Below are positions 7,878 through 15,459 of a stretch of 23,398 nucleotides of DNA, in pieces. The translations under genes were made by a program, and so were the position numbers. The stretch is from DYGT01 sp964607795 (GTDB taxonomy: Bacteria > Patescibacteriota > Microgenomatia > UBA8517), in NCBI GenBank assembly GCA_964607795.1, contig CAZSLA010000013.1:1-23398 (forward strand). Reading direction: 5' to 3'. A model generated the notes under the pieces. The model searched no databases. It saw only the letters and a list, made by a program, of their open reading frames with translations, and was not told the DNA's origin. Position 1 is the first letter of the stretch. Each line of letters begins with the position of its first letter.

Positions 7878-8091
7878 ATTTTTCAATATCTTTCTCCGGC
7901 CAGAATTTGTCTACATCTTTTGTTTTTATAACATATTTCACTTTCTTTTCCAGACTTCTGCCAGTGTAGTCGTTTTTTTGGGGTTCCATTCCTCAAGGAT
8001 AAGGATTAAGATGTCTCCCTTTTTGCATGCCCGATCAGCCAAGCGCAACTCAAACTTTTTGTCACCGCGAAGTGGCTTCAAAATATTCAGG
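7849..8091 (-). pseudogene. Remnant of a DUF3850/ASCH-like gene, frameshifted at least twice
   Basis: Three minus-frame pieces join into one protein. PEYFEA (about 8091-8074) is followed, after a frameshift, by LRGDKKFELRLADRACKKGD and ILILEEWNP. A second frameshift falls in an A7 run (T7 at 7973-7979 on plus) before NDYTGRSLEKKVKYVIKTKD and VDKFWPEKDIEKYGF, ending in TAA at 7851-7849. The order (PEYF-EA, G-KKFELR, GD-L-L-EW-P, YTGR) fits the DUF3850 branch of the ASCH superfamily, thought to bind nucleic acid or nucleotides. Restoring one A would rejoin the last two pieces. Its end overlaps the next remnant's probable start region, as in an operon. Confidence 0.65.
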
Positions 8092-8325
8092 CCAAAGCAG
8101 AAAATATAGGGAAACCCTGTTGAGCTCTTATGTGCTCAGTAAAACTTTCCAGTCTTTTGATATTTACAGGTATATTTTTCGGTCCTTCAGCGGTGATAGC
8201 TCCTGAAACATACCCAATTCTAGTGTGGCCGGAAAGCCTAAGTTTACTGAGAACACTAAAAAGCGAATCCCGAACTTCGACGAGGGAGTTGGATTTTCCT
8301 ATTGCTTCTGCAATTCTTTTTTCAT
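8087..8325 (-). pseudogene. Truncated nucleoside 2-deoxyribosyltransferase-like (DUF4406-like) gene
   Basis: The ATG at 8325-8323 overlaps the rarA stop as ATGA but opens a frame that ends after 8 codons. One base more in the following A6 run would place it in the long coding-like frame that reads KRIAEAIGKSNSLVEVRDSL and then GYVSGAITAEGPKNIPVNIK to a TGA at 8089-8087. The Y-SG-IT motif followed by N-x-R-E-x4-R resembles the N-terminal half of nucleoside deoxyribosyltransferase-like folds. The C-terminal half is gone and the sequence runs straight into the DUF3850-like remnant. It was probably the second gene of the rarA operon. Confidence 0.6.
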
Positions 8326-9488
8326 TTAATTTCCGGCATATTATAATATTTTTTGCCTTTTATTTTTTCAGGCAAGAGGCTTTTCTTGGTATATTTTTCA
8401 TAACCCTTTCCGTATCCAATCTCTTTCATCAGTTTTGTGACCGGATTTCGGATGTTCATGGGTACAGGTAGATTGCCGTACTTTTGCACATCTTCCAAAG
8501 CGCTCATGTAGGCGTTATAGGCACTCCTGTCCTTTTTGGATGTGGCAAGATATACAGTCCCAGCGGCTAAATTTTCCTGACACTCTGGATAACCAATTTG
8601 CTGACAGGCTTGGAAAACTGCATTGGCAACAACCAGGGCAGTGGGGGAAGCAACATCTTCGGAAGCAAAGATAACCATGCGTCGGGCAATATATAAGGGG
8701 TCCTGGCCGGCCGCAACCATTCTTGCCAAATAGTATAAAGCCGCATTAACATCCGATGCCCGCATGGATTTGATAAATGCAGAAATTACGTTGTAGAATT
8801 CCTCGCCGTGCTTGTCAAAACCCAGTGCCCGTCGCTGGAGCGCAGCCTCAAAGTCCGCAGTCGTAAGCTCAGAGGCTTTAGTCAGCGAGGCGGCAATTTC
8901 CAGGGTGGTCAACAAAATGCGCGCATCGCCGTTACTTGTTTCGATCAAAAACTCGCGAGCATCTTTTTTAATTTTCAGCTTTAATTTTTTTAAGGCTCTA
9001 TTTGCAATTTCGCTTAATTCTTGTTCGGAAAGCTGCTTTAAGACAATCACCCGCGAGCGCGACAAAAGCGGGGAGATGACGGAAAAGCTAGGATTTTCGG
9101 TGGTGGCGCCGATAAGAATTACCCGTCCGGACTCCACATGTGGAAGAAGCCTGTCTTGTTGGGCTTTGTTCCAGCGGTGGATTTCATCCAGAAAAATAAG
9201 CATTTTTGCGCTTTGGGCAGTGAGCTTTTGAATTTCTTTGGTCGAGGCGGATACAGCTGAAAATTCCCAGAAAACCAGATCAAGTTCGCTTGCGATAATG
9301 CGCGCCAGGGTGGTTTTGCCCACGCCCGGAGGGCCCCAAAAAATGAGTGAGGGGAATATGCCAGCCCTATCCTTTTTGGCAGCAAGCAAAAGCTGGTTGA
9401 TTATTTTATTATTACCTACGATGTGGCTTTGGCCCACAAAATGCGTTAGTTTTTTGGGCCGGAGGATATCTGCAAGTGGTGCTGTCAT
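8322..9488 (-). CDS. rarA: RarA/MgsA-type AAA+ ATPase, replication-associated recombination protein
   Basis: RarA (MgsA/WRNIP1 family) is a clamp-loader-like AAA+ ATPase acting at stalled replication forks. The 388-residue reading starts MTAPLADILRPKKLTHFVGQ. It shows Walker A GPPGVGKTTLA (about residue 54), Walker B MLIFLDEIHRWNKAQQD, sensor 1 LIGATTENPSFSV, an SRSRV arginine region, sensor 2 GDARILLTTLE, and the C-terminal MgsA helical domain (ASDVNAALYYLARMVAAGQD, ATSKKDRSAYNAYMSAL). The frame stays open another 78 codons upstream, but that part overlaps the divergent gene. A -10-like TACAAT lies 7 bases before the ATG at 9488. It is slightly shorter than many homologues. Three decayed genes follow in the same direction. 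Confidence 0.94.
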   Translation of the reverse strand: MTAPLADILRPKKLTHFVGQSHIVGNNKIINQLLLAAKKDRAGIFPSLIFWGPPGVGKTTLARIIASELDLVFWEFSAVSASTKEIQKLTAQSAKMLIFLDEIHRWNKAQQDRLLPHVESGRVILIGATTENPSFSVISPLLSRSRVIVLKQLSEQELSEIANRALKKLKLKIKKDAREFLIETSNGDARILLTTLEIAASLTKASELTTADFEAALQRRALGFDKHGEEFYNVISAFIKSMRASDVNAALYYLARMVAAGQDPLYIARRMVIFASEDVASPTALVVANAVFQACQQIGYPECQENLAAGTVYLATSKKDRSAYNAYMSALEDVQKYGNLPVPMNIRNPVTKLMKEIGYGKGYEKYTKKSLLPEKIKGKKYYNMPEIK

Positions 9489-9545
9489 AAAAATAATTGT
9501 ATGCCGAATATTTCCCAAAGTAAAGGATGGCGTATAATTTAAACC
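9489..9545. promoter_or_regulatory. Divergent leaderless promoters between rarA and a methyltransferase-like gene
   Basis: The 57-base space carries TACAAT on the minus strand (plus positions 9496-9501), ending 7 bases before the rarA ATG, and TATAAT on the plus strand (9533-9538), ending 7 bases before the ATG at 9546. There is no Shine-Dalgarno sequence in either gap. A start point 6-8 bases after each -10 would place the first base at or next to the start codon. Confidence 0.65.
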
Positions 9546-10196
9546 ATGACCAAACTGATTGATTTTTTGGCTGGTAGGCGGCTTGTGGAAACCAGGAACT
9601 CTGATTACAACGGTAAGCTGGAAGTCTGGCGCGACCTGGCTTGGGGCGCTTATATCATGGCCGGAAACATCACCCAATCTGGCGGGGTTGCCAAAAAAGT
9701 CTGGCAATCCACGTTGGAGCATGTAAAAAACGAAGACGCATTAGTTAAAAATTGTTTAATACTAGGTCTTGGTGGAGGATCAATTGCCAATATTGTAAAT
9801 AAAAATTGGCCGCAAGCAAGCATCACCGGAGTGGAAATCGACTCTCAGATGGTGGCACTGGGAAAAAAGTATTTAGGGCTTGATACAAAAAAGGTCGAGA
9901 TAATATGCCAAGATGCATCCGAGTTTATCAAAAGCCACAAAAAAAAGTATGATCTGGTGTGCGTGGACATGTATGTGGGTACCGATGTTCCCGGGAAGTT
10001 TGCTAGCCAGGAGTTTGTGGAAAAAGCAAAGAGCCTGGTGGTCCCCGATGGAATTATCATCTTTAACCGTACTTACTACGATGAAAAAAGAAAAGAAGCA
10101 CTTGCTTTTGAAAAGGTTTTGCTGGCAAGCAGGTTTCGTGTCGAAAGGTTTTTTCCCGAGGCTAATTTGATGTTTATTTGTAGATTCAGCGGCTAA
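9546..10196 (+). CDS. Short spermidine synthase-like SAM-dependent methyltransferase-fold protein
   Basis: The 216-residue protein carries the catalytic-domain layout of polyamine synthases. It has a glycine-rich nucleotide loop (NCLILGLGGGSIANIV, about 76-91), an acidic residue ending the second strand (ITGVEIDSQMVALGKKYLG), a QDASEFI stretch, and YDLVCVDMYVGTDVPGKFAS where true spermidine synthases carry a D-x-x-DP-GP motif. The N-terminal tetramerisation part is short (residues 1-70). With no DP-GP it may not aminopropylate; a small-molecule methyltransferase is an alternative. The start is set by TATAAT 7 bases upstream. Its last 11 bases overlap the convergent PspC gene. Confidence 0.75.
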   Translation: MTKLIDFLAGRRLVETRNSDYNGKLEVWRDLAWGAYIMAGNITQSGGVAKKVWQSTLEHVKNEDALVKNCLILGLGGGSIANIVNKNWPQASITGVEIDSQMVALGKKYLGLDTKKVEIICQDASEFIKSHKKKYDLVCVDMYVGTDVPGKFASQEFVEKAKSLVVPDGIIIFNRTYYDEKRKEALAFEKVLLASRFRVERFFPEANLMFICRFSG

Positions 10197-10647
10197 GAAT
10201 CAGAAGCCCGATAATTATCAGGATCAAAGGCCAGAATTTTTCGAAGTCAATAAAAGGAAAGAGATTAAAGTTTTCTAAAAGAAAAATAAACCCAAGCCCT
10301 AAAAGCAATAGACCTATAACTATTCTGCTGTTTCCTCGGCTTTCTTGCCTTAGGTTGTTGGAAAATTCATTCGCACGCTCGCGCATTTCTTGTATATTTT
10401 CTTTGACGCTGTCTTCACCGCGCTTGTTGACATTGCTGCGGCTGGGAATTATAAGCCACAAAAGAAGGTAAACCAAAACACCGGAGCCACCCGCCAAGGT
10501 AATTAAAATAAATGCCAGGCGGATGAGAATAGGGTCAATGGCCAGGTATTCGCCGATACCTCCGGCCACTCCGCCGAGCACACGATCCGTTTCTGAGCGA
10601 AAAAGAAGCTTGGGGATTTGGGATTTGGGTTTGGTTTTAGCGGCCAT
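10186..10647 (-). CDS. PspC-domain membrane protein with LiaF-like transmembrane tail
   Basis: The 153-residue protein begins with a basic tail, then a PspC domain: LFRSETDRVLGGVAGGIGEY (about 15-34) followed by a transmembrane helix rich in glycine (IRLAFILITLAGGSGVLVYL). After a charged linker (about 75-105) come two short hydrophobic helices (IVIGLLLLGLGFIFLLE and FWPLILIIIGLLIL), as in the LiaI/LiaF-type modules often joined to PspC. Such proteins sense or respond to membrane stress. It starts 2 bases after the bactofilin-like gene ends and is surely in one operon with it. It overlaps the convergent gene by 11 bases and no terminator is seen. Confidence 0.87.
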   Translation of the reverse strand: MAAKTKPKSQIPKLLFRSETDRVLGGVAGGIGEYLAIDPILIRLAFILITLAGGSGVLVYLLLWLIIPSRSNVNKRGEDSVKENIQEMRERANEFSNNLRQESRGNSRIVIGLLLLGLGFIFLLENFNLFPFIDFEKFWPLILIIIGLLILSR

Positions 10648-10649
10648 TT

Positions 10650-11756
10650 TTAAATAAGTTTTTGTGTTTTCATCACATTATAGGTATTTTTTTTACTGAT
10701 GACAAGGGCACCCGCTCCCACGGTCAAGGCAATAAACCTGATAAATATGCCAATAAAAGGCATCAAAAGAAGAAGCGAATACATAGCCATACCCACAAAA
10801 AAGCTTAGCCACAGGTTTTGTTTTTGTTTGCTTTTGGCCAAAAGCCACTGGCCGATGGCTGTGACGGCGTAGATTTTCCCGACCATGACAAGGATAAGCC
10901 CAAGAAAGAGCATGATAATGGCCAGGGGAATGCCGACCAAGGTAATTGCCAGAACAACGGCCAAAATGGGCACAAGAACAAACGTCGCCAAGCCGATGAG
11001 AAACGCTTTTAAGGTCTGGGTTTCAACCACTTGGATGCCGCTGGACACAAGCCGTGGCGCAAGCTTAAGGAGGAGAATGCCCAAAACAAGGCTCGTGATT
11101 AAGCCGCTTAGACTTAGAGCCCTTGCAAAAGTGTCAAATAAGCGGGCCAATTTTTGTTCGTCCGGTAGTTTTGCATCTCCGTGTTTCCGAGTAGCGCCCG
11201 CAACAGTTGTGTCCTGGGAAATATTCGCCGGCTCTTCGCTTATGTAGTCAAAGTTTCCGCCGATGTTTGCGGTCGAGGTCAGATTAAAAAGTCCACCCGC
11301 GCCTTTGAGCTCGCGGCCGATAGCCCCCGAAATGACGATGCTTCCGCCCGCGACCTGGGCGCCGCCACCAACGCTGGAGTTATTGACCAAGGTTATTTCT
11401 CCACCGGCGACAGACAAGTTTTTCCCGATTTTGCCCGAAAGCATGACAGTTCCGGCCGCAAGCCTGGCATCCTCCTGAACCTCACCCGAGACATTTATCG
11501 AGCCCCCGGCTGCGATCAGATCGCCATTAACAACTCCGTTGACAATTATCTGCCCGCCAAAGACGTACGCATCCCCATTGATTGTGCCGGCTATTTCAAT
11601 CTGATCGCCGGTGGCATAATAATTCCCATAAACAACTTCACTTTCATTCAGAGAAACGATTTTGGGGTTTTGGTCCTCCTGTGCTTTTACCTCAAATGCG
11701 GCCACCCCACCAGCCAAAACCACCAAGGCTAAAATGGCCAGAATCTTTTTGCTCAT
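10650..11756 (-). CDS. Bactofilin-like polymer-forming domain protein with signal peptide and C-terminal membrane domain
   Basis: The 368-residue protein has a signal peptide (MSKKILAILALVVLAGGVAA, likely cut after the VKAQ region). About 150 residues of short imperfect repeats follow, built on G-x-I/V-x-G-D/N and AGG spaced 17-18 residues (IAGTINGDAYVFGGQIIVNG; GAIGRELKGAGG), typical of a right-handed beta-helix as in bactofilins. A linker with charged residues leads to four or five hydrophobic helices (about 215-360). The repeat part would sit outside the membrane, unlike cytoplasmic bactofilins. The PspC neighbour suggests an envelope-stress or cell-surface role. The start has TATAAA 7 bases upstream and no Shine-Dalgarno sequence. 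Confidence 0.82.
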   Translation of the reverse strand: MSKKILAILALVVLAGGVAAFEVKAQEDQNPKIVSLNESEVVYGNYYATGDQIEIAGTINGDAYVFGGQIIVNGVVNGDLIAAGGSINVSGEVQEDARLAAGTVMLSGKIGKNLSVAGGEITLVNNSSVGGGAQVAGGSIVISGAIGRELKGAGGLFNLTSTANIGGNFDYISEEPANISQDTTVAGATRKHGDAKLPDEQKLARLFDTFARALSLSGLITSLVLGILLLKLAPRLVSSGIQVVETQTLKAFLIGLATFVLVPILAVVLAITLVGIPLAIIMLFLGLILVMVGKIYAVTAIGQWLLAKSKQKQNLWLSFFVGMAMYSLLLLMPFIGIFIRFIALTVGAGALVISKKNTYNVMKTQKLI

Positions 11757-11763
11757 ATGCTAT

Positions 11764-11769
11764 TTTATA
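11764..11769 (-). promoter_or_regulatory. -10 element of the bactofilin-PspC operon
   Basis: On the minus strand TATAAA (overlapping TAAAAT) ends 7 bases before the ATG at 11756. There is no ribosome binding site in the gap, so the transcript is probably leaderless. Confidence 0.55.
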
Positions 11770-11815
11770 CATATCTTTTTTAAATTTACAAGCAGCTAAG
11801 GTCTACCTCTTGTTA

Positions 11816-11849
11816 AAATGTATATTCAAGTATATACTTAAATGTATAT
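11816..11849 (+). promoter_or_regulatory. Promoter/operator of the PIN toxin-antitoxin pair
   Basis: A perfect 12-base palindrome, AAGTATATACTT (11828-11839), contains a -10-like TATACT and is flanked by two exact 10-base direct repeats, AAATGTATAT (11816-11825 and 11840-11849). The second copy abuts the antitoxin ATG. This is the usual shape of an operator bound by an autoregulating antitoxin; the binding itself is inferred. Confidence 0.6.
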
Positions 11850-12116
11850 ATGAATTTTATTACTACTACTGATCTCAGAACGAAATCGTCCCAGCTTGTA
11901 GATTCGCTCAAAAAGGGAGAGACTGTTTCCCTGATTCACAGATCTACAGTTGTCGGTAAGATCACACCCAACAACGACGAAGACATTAAAACGATTAATG
12001 CCAAAAAGCTTGCCGAAAAGGTCACGAATCTGAATTTTCCAAATTTAACACTAAGAGAAGTTGATACAAAATATAGAGAAGCGATGAGAAAAAAATATGG
12101 CAAAGGTCTTCGTTGA
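11850..12116 (+). CDS. Phd/YefM-like antitoxin of a PIN toxin pair
   Basis: This 88-residue protein has an N-terminal Phd/YefM-like fold: TTDLRTKSSQLVDSLKKGE followed by VSLIHRSTVVGKITP. That is the pattern of a DNA-binding antitoxin head (helix, then a strand pair carrying the hydrophobic 'h-x-h-x-R-x2-h-h-G' sequence). The charged C-terminal tail (about 45-88, ending EAMRKKYGKGLR) would wrap the toxin. It overlaps the toxin gene by 20 bases, typical of translational coupling in such pairs, and sits directly behind a palindromic operator. The head is well supported; the exact family less so. Confidence 0.75.
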   Translation: MNFITTTDLRTKSSQLVDSLKKGETVSLIHRSTVVGKITPNNDEDIKTINAKKLAEKVTNLNFPNLTLREVDTKYREAMRKKYGKGLR

Positions 12117-12477
12117 CACAAATTGTTTTATAGGAATCGCAAATAAAATCCCCGAGATTGACGAGCAAGTACTACATGGCCATCAAGGATTTATATCTGT
12201 TTTATCCTGCCATATCCTTTTTTATGTAAACAAACTCAAAGTTCCCGATGAACAAACAAATTCTTTTATTGATGAGTTTAATTTGGTAGATTTAGACAAA
12301 AATGTCTTGACAAGGGCATTAACAGGTCCCACTGAAGACCTGGAGGATAATATACAACTTCATTCTGCTGCTCAAAAGGACTGCCAATTCTTTTTAACTC
12401 TTGATAAAAAATTACTTGATCTGAAGTTTTTTGGAAAAACTCAAGTTATATCTCCGGAAAAATTAAATGTCTCCTGA
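12097..12477 (+). CDS. PIN-domain (VapC-like) ribonuclease toxin
   Basis: The 126-residue protein has the PIN fold: KVFVDTNCF with the first catalytic aspartate (D7), a middle helix region ISVLSCHILFYV, DLEDNIQLHSAAQKDCQFFL with the third-site acids, and LTLDKKLLDL near the end with the last. PIN toxins cleave RNA with metal ions held by these acids. The glutamate usually found in the second motif (as in LAELL) is replaced by H or an uncharged residue. It may be a divergent subfamily or a weakened nuclease. It overlaps its antitoxin gene by 20 bases and ends with TGA. Confidence 0.82.
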   Translation: MAKVFVDTNCFIGIANKIPEIDEQVLHGHQGFISVLSCHILFYVNKLKVPDEQTNSFIDEFNLVDLDKNVLTRALTGPTEDLEDNIQLHSAAQKDCQFFLTLDKKLLDLKFFGKTQVISPEKLNVS

Positions 12478-12720
12478 AAGAAAAGCCAGCTGCGTCATCT
12501 CCGGGAGTATTCTAAAATTCAAACCGGGCCCAAGAGCAGATCTGCGGGCCCCTTGACCCGGACCCCTTGTGGAAAGAAAGAATTGCAATGGTTAAGGTGC
12601 GAAGAACAGAGGATGTAGTTGAGGGAATCAAGCAGGAGATAAATACCAATAATATCTGAATGATCACTTTTTAAAGGTGACATAGTTTTGTAACTTGGTT
12701 GGCTTTGGTACAATAGGTGG
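12478..12720. other. Gap before secA with a GC-rich inverted repeat and a short open frame
   Basis: The left part is much richer in G and C than its surroundings. CCGGG (12524-12528) and CAAG (12531-12534) can pair with CTTG (12552-12555) and CCCGG (12557-12561). Inside are two GGGCCC copies and a perfect GCAGATCTGC palindrome (12536-12545). A 23-codon open frame (12588-12659) follows; its product MVKVRRTEDVVEGIKQEINT looks protein-like but is too short to place and lacks a ribosome site. It could be a structured RNA, a terminator for the PIN pair or the scar of a mobile element. I recognise no known RNA. Confidence 0.4.
12709..12714 (+). promoter_or_regulatory. Extended -10 element of secA
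   Basis: TACAAT ends 6 bases before the secA ATG and is preceded by TGG, giving an extended TGn -10. The AGGTGG between them touches the ATG, too close to act as a Shine-Dalgarno sequence. A leaderless secA mRNA is predicted. Confidence 0.6.
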
Positions 12721-15459
12721 ATGCTTAATATTTTTTCTAGAGTATTGGATCTTAACCAAAGAGAGCTGAACCGTCTGCAAAAAGTAGTTGATTCTATAAA
12801 TAAACTCGAGCCAAAGGTTAAAAAATACAAAGACTCGGATTTTGCCAAAAATACTTCTGAATTTAAAAAACGTTTTAAAGACGGGGAGGAGTTGGAAGTC
12901 TTGCTGCCCGAAGCCTATGCCTCAATGCGCGAAGCAGCCAGGCGAACCATCGGCATGCGGGCTTATGACGTGCAATTGATGGCGGCAACGGCTTTGTTTG
13001 AAGGTAAAGTGGCCGAGCAAAAAACGGGCGAGGGCAAGACCTTGTCTGCCATTTTTCCGCTCTATTTGCGCGCCCTTGCCGGCAAAGGGGTGCATTTGGT
13101 CACGGTCAATGATTATCTTGCCCGCCGTGATGCCGGCTGGAATGGCCCCGCGTTTGAGCTTTGTGGGCTTTCGACCGCTGTCATTGCAGGTGAACAAAAA
13201 AGCTATGTGTATGATCCCGAGTTTTCGGACAAAAGCCACGGGGATGAGCGGCTCGAGCACTTGAGGTCCATTAGCCGCAAAGAGGCCTATAGCGCGGACA
13301 TCACTTATGGTACCAATAACGAATTTGGCTTTGATTATTTGCGCGATAACATGGTCAGTTCCCTGGATCAGATGGTCCAGCGCGGCCACTACTTTGCCAT
13401 TGTTGATGAGGTAGATTCCATCTTGATAGACGAGGCCAGGACGCCCTTGATCATTTCAGCTCCGGACACCGAGCCTACGGACAAATACTACCGTTTTTCC
13501 AAAGTGGTTGAGAATTTGAATAAAGACACGGATTTTACCATTGATGAAAAAAGCCGCTCGGCCACTTTGACCGAGCATGGAATTGCCAAAGTGGAAAAAG
13601 TATTGGGTGTGGATAATCTGTATGAGAAGGATTTTGAAGCCATCCACCACATTGAAAATGCGCTTCGGGCAAAGACTCTATATCATCGTGATCAGCATTA
13701 TGTTATTAAAGAGGGAGAGGTCATAATTGTCGACGAATTCACAGGCCGTTTGATGCCCGGGCGGCGCTGGTCGGATGGCCTCCACCAGGCAGTTGAGGCA
13801 AAGGAAGAAGTACGCATCCAACAGGAAAGTAAAACCCTGGCAACCATTTCTTTTCAGAATTATTTTAGGATGTATGAGACTTTGGCGGGCATGACTGCAA
13901 CCGCTGCGACCGAAGCAGACGAGTTTAAAAAGATTTACAATCTCGATGTCGTTGTCGTGCCCACTAACGAAACAGTCATAAGAAAGGACCATGGAGATAT
14001 GGTTTACAAATCTGTGCGGGCAAAATACGGGGCATTGGTTACGGACATTGAAAAGCGGCGCAAAGCCGGCCAGCCCGTACTTGTAGGTACAACTTCGATT
14101 GAGAAAAATGAAATTGTAGGCCAGCTTTTGAAACACAAAAAAATCCCCCACAACATTCTTAATGCTAAAAACCACGAACGCGAAGCCATAATCATTGCCG
14201 ATGCCGGCCTTCCCGGGGCTGTGACTGTGGCCACCAACATGGCGGGGCGCGGAGTGGATATTGTTTTGGGTGGAGCCCGTCCGGAAAAGCCGGAGGGTTT
14301 GGATGGAGAAAAATGGAAAAAGAGCAGTGAGTACCAAAAATGGCAAAAAGAGCACAATAAAGTGATTGCCGCAGGGGGCTTGCATGTAATCGGCACCGAG
14401 CGCCACGAAAGCCGGCGTATTGACAATCAGCTCCGTGGCCGCTCGGGTAGGCAAGGGGACCCCGGAAGCAGCCGGTTTTATTTGTCCTTGGAGGATGATC
14501 TAATGCGCATTTTCGGCGGTGAGCAGATAAGTGGCATCATGGGGAGGCTCAAGATGCCCGAGGACCAGCCCATTGAAAACAAGCTCATCACCCGCGTCAT
14601 CGAGCAAGCCCAGACCAAGGTGGAAGGATTTCATTTTGATATGAGGAAGCGCCTGGTGGAATACGACGACGTGGCCAACCAGCAGCGCGAAATCATTTAC
14701 GCCCTTAGGCGGCGTGTTTTGGAAAGCAAAAATTTAAAAGAGGAGATCCTGGAGAAGCTTGTGCACCAGATAGATTTTATGCTTTTGGTCAGTTGGCCCG
14801 AGGAAGAACTCAAACCTCAGTTTGAGACTTTGATGGGCTCATTGCTTGAGATTTTACCTTTTGATGAAGCAAGCCGCATCAGCCTTCGGACACGGCTTGA
14901 AAAAATTAAGGATAAAGAAAAACTCAGAGATTTTTTGCTTGGCATTTTAGGAGACACGTATTCGGCCCGGGAAAAGCAAGTGGGCGAGGAGGTCATGCGA
15001 CAAATAGAAAAATACGCCTATCTGGGATCAATTGATCATTTATGGATTGATCACATTGACCATATTGACGGGCTTCGCGAGGGTATAACTCTTCGGGCTT
15101 ATGGTCAAAGAGATCCTTTGGTGGAATTTAAAAACGAAGCTTATGACCTTTTTGAGCGCTTGGTGGACAGAATTAATGAAGAGCTTTCGCGAAGAATTTT
15201 CCGAATTGCCGTTGCACGGGCGCCGAGTGAAATTCCGCTTGCCCAGGCACGCACCAACGAAGACGAGCGCGACAACATGGGCTTAGCCGAAACTACGGCT
15301 GATGCCACGGCCAAAACGGGCGAGCCTTTAATCAAGCGCACAAGTCCGTTGGCTCATTCCAAACCCAAACTTGGCCGCAACGACCCCTGCTGGTGCGGCA
15401 GTGGTAAAAAATGGAAGCGTTGCCATATGTTTAGCGATTTGGCCCAAAATAAGGGATAA
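12721..15459 (+). CDS. secA: Protein translocase ATPase SecA
   Basis: SecA drives secretory proteins through the SecYEG channel. The 912-residue length and motif order are complete: the DV-QL-A-x2-L-EG-VAE-KTGEGKT block with Walker A (about 80-107), VNDYLARRDAGW, YGTNNEFGFDYLRDNMV, DEVDSILIDEARTPLIIS, the preprotein-binding region, FTGRLMPGRRWSDGLHQAVE, TNMAGRGVDIVLGG and GTERHESRRIDNQLRGRSGR with the arginine fingers, the helical scaffold (IEQAQTKVEGFHFDMRK), and a C-terminal SEC-C zinc-binding tail RNDPCWCGSGKKWKRCH (CxC...CH). Its promoter is extended -10 and apparently leaderless. The long antisense open frames within it are shadows. Confidence 0.98.
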   Translation: MLNIFSRVLDLNQRELNRLQKVVDSINKLEPKVKKYKDSDFAKNTSEFKKRFKDGEELEVLLPEAYASMREAARRTIGMRAYDVQLMAATALFEGKVAEQKTGEGKTLSAIFPLYLRALAGKGVHLVTVNDYLARRDAGWNGPAFELCGLSTAVIAGEQKSYVYDPEFSDKSHGDERLEHLRSISRKEAYSADITYGTNNEFGFDYLRDNMVSSLDQMVQRGHYFAIVDEVDSILIDEARTPLIISAPDTEPTDKYYRFSKVVENLNKDTDFTIDEKSRSATLTEHGIAKVEKVLGVDNLYEKDFEAIHHIENALRAKTLYHRDQHYVIKEGEVIIVDEFTGRLMPGRRWSDGLHQAVEAKEEVRIQQESKTLATISFQNYFRMYETLAGMTATAATEADEFKKIYNLDVVVVPTNETVIRKDHGDMVYKSVRAKYGALVTDIEKRRKAGQPVLVGTTSIEKNEIVGQLLKHKKIPHNILNAKNHEREAIIIADAGLPGAVTVATNMAGRGVDIVLGGARPEKPEGLDGEKWKKSSEYQKWQKEHNKVIAAGGLHVIGTERHESRRIDNQLRGRSGRQGDPGSSRFYLSLEDDLMRIFGGEQISGIMGRLKMPEDQPIENKLITRVIEQAQTKVEGFHFDMRKRLVEYDDVANQQREIIYALRRRVLESKNLKEEILEKLVHQIDFMLLVSWPEEELKPQFETLMGSLLEILPFDEASRISLRTRLEKIKDKEKLRDFLLGILGDTYSAREKQVGEEVMRQIEKYAYLGSIDHLWIDHIDHIDGLREGITLRAYGQRDPLVEFKNEAYDLFERLVDRINEELSRRIFRIAVARAPSEIPLAQARTNEDERDNMGLAETTADATAKTGEPLIKRTSPLAHSKPKLGRNDPCWCGSGKKWKRCHMFSDLAQNKG

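Noticed and set aside
8812..9231. A 139-residue open frame antisense to rarA
   Set aside because: It covers the rarA AAA+ core whose motifs are certain; serine- and arginine-rich composition indicates a shadow frame.
9489..9722. A 78-codon N-terminal extension of rarA in the open frame
   Set aside because: It runs into the divergent gene at 9546, has no homology-like sequence, and the -10 TACAAT lies downstream of it; family-like sequence starts at MTAPLADILRPKK.
11181..11732. A 183-residue open frame antisense to the bactofilin-like gene
   Set aside because: It is explained by the repetitive GC-rich codons of the real gene on the other strand, and the product shows no recognisable motif.
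13678..14454. A 258-residue open frame antisense to secA
   Set aside because: It lies wholly inside the well-supported secA frame and has no domain-like pattern; it mirrors secA codon use.
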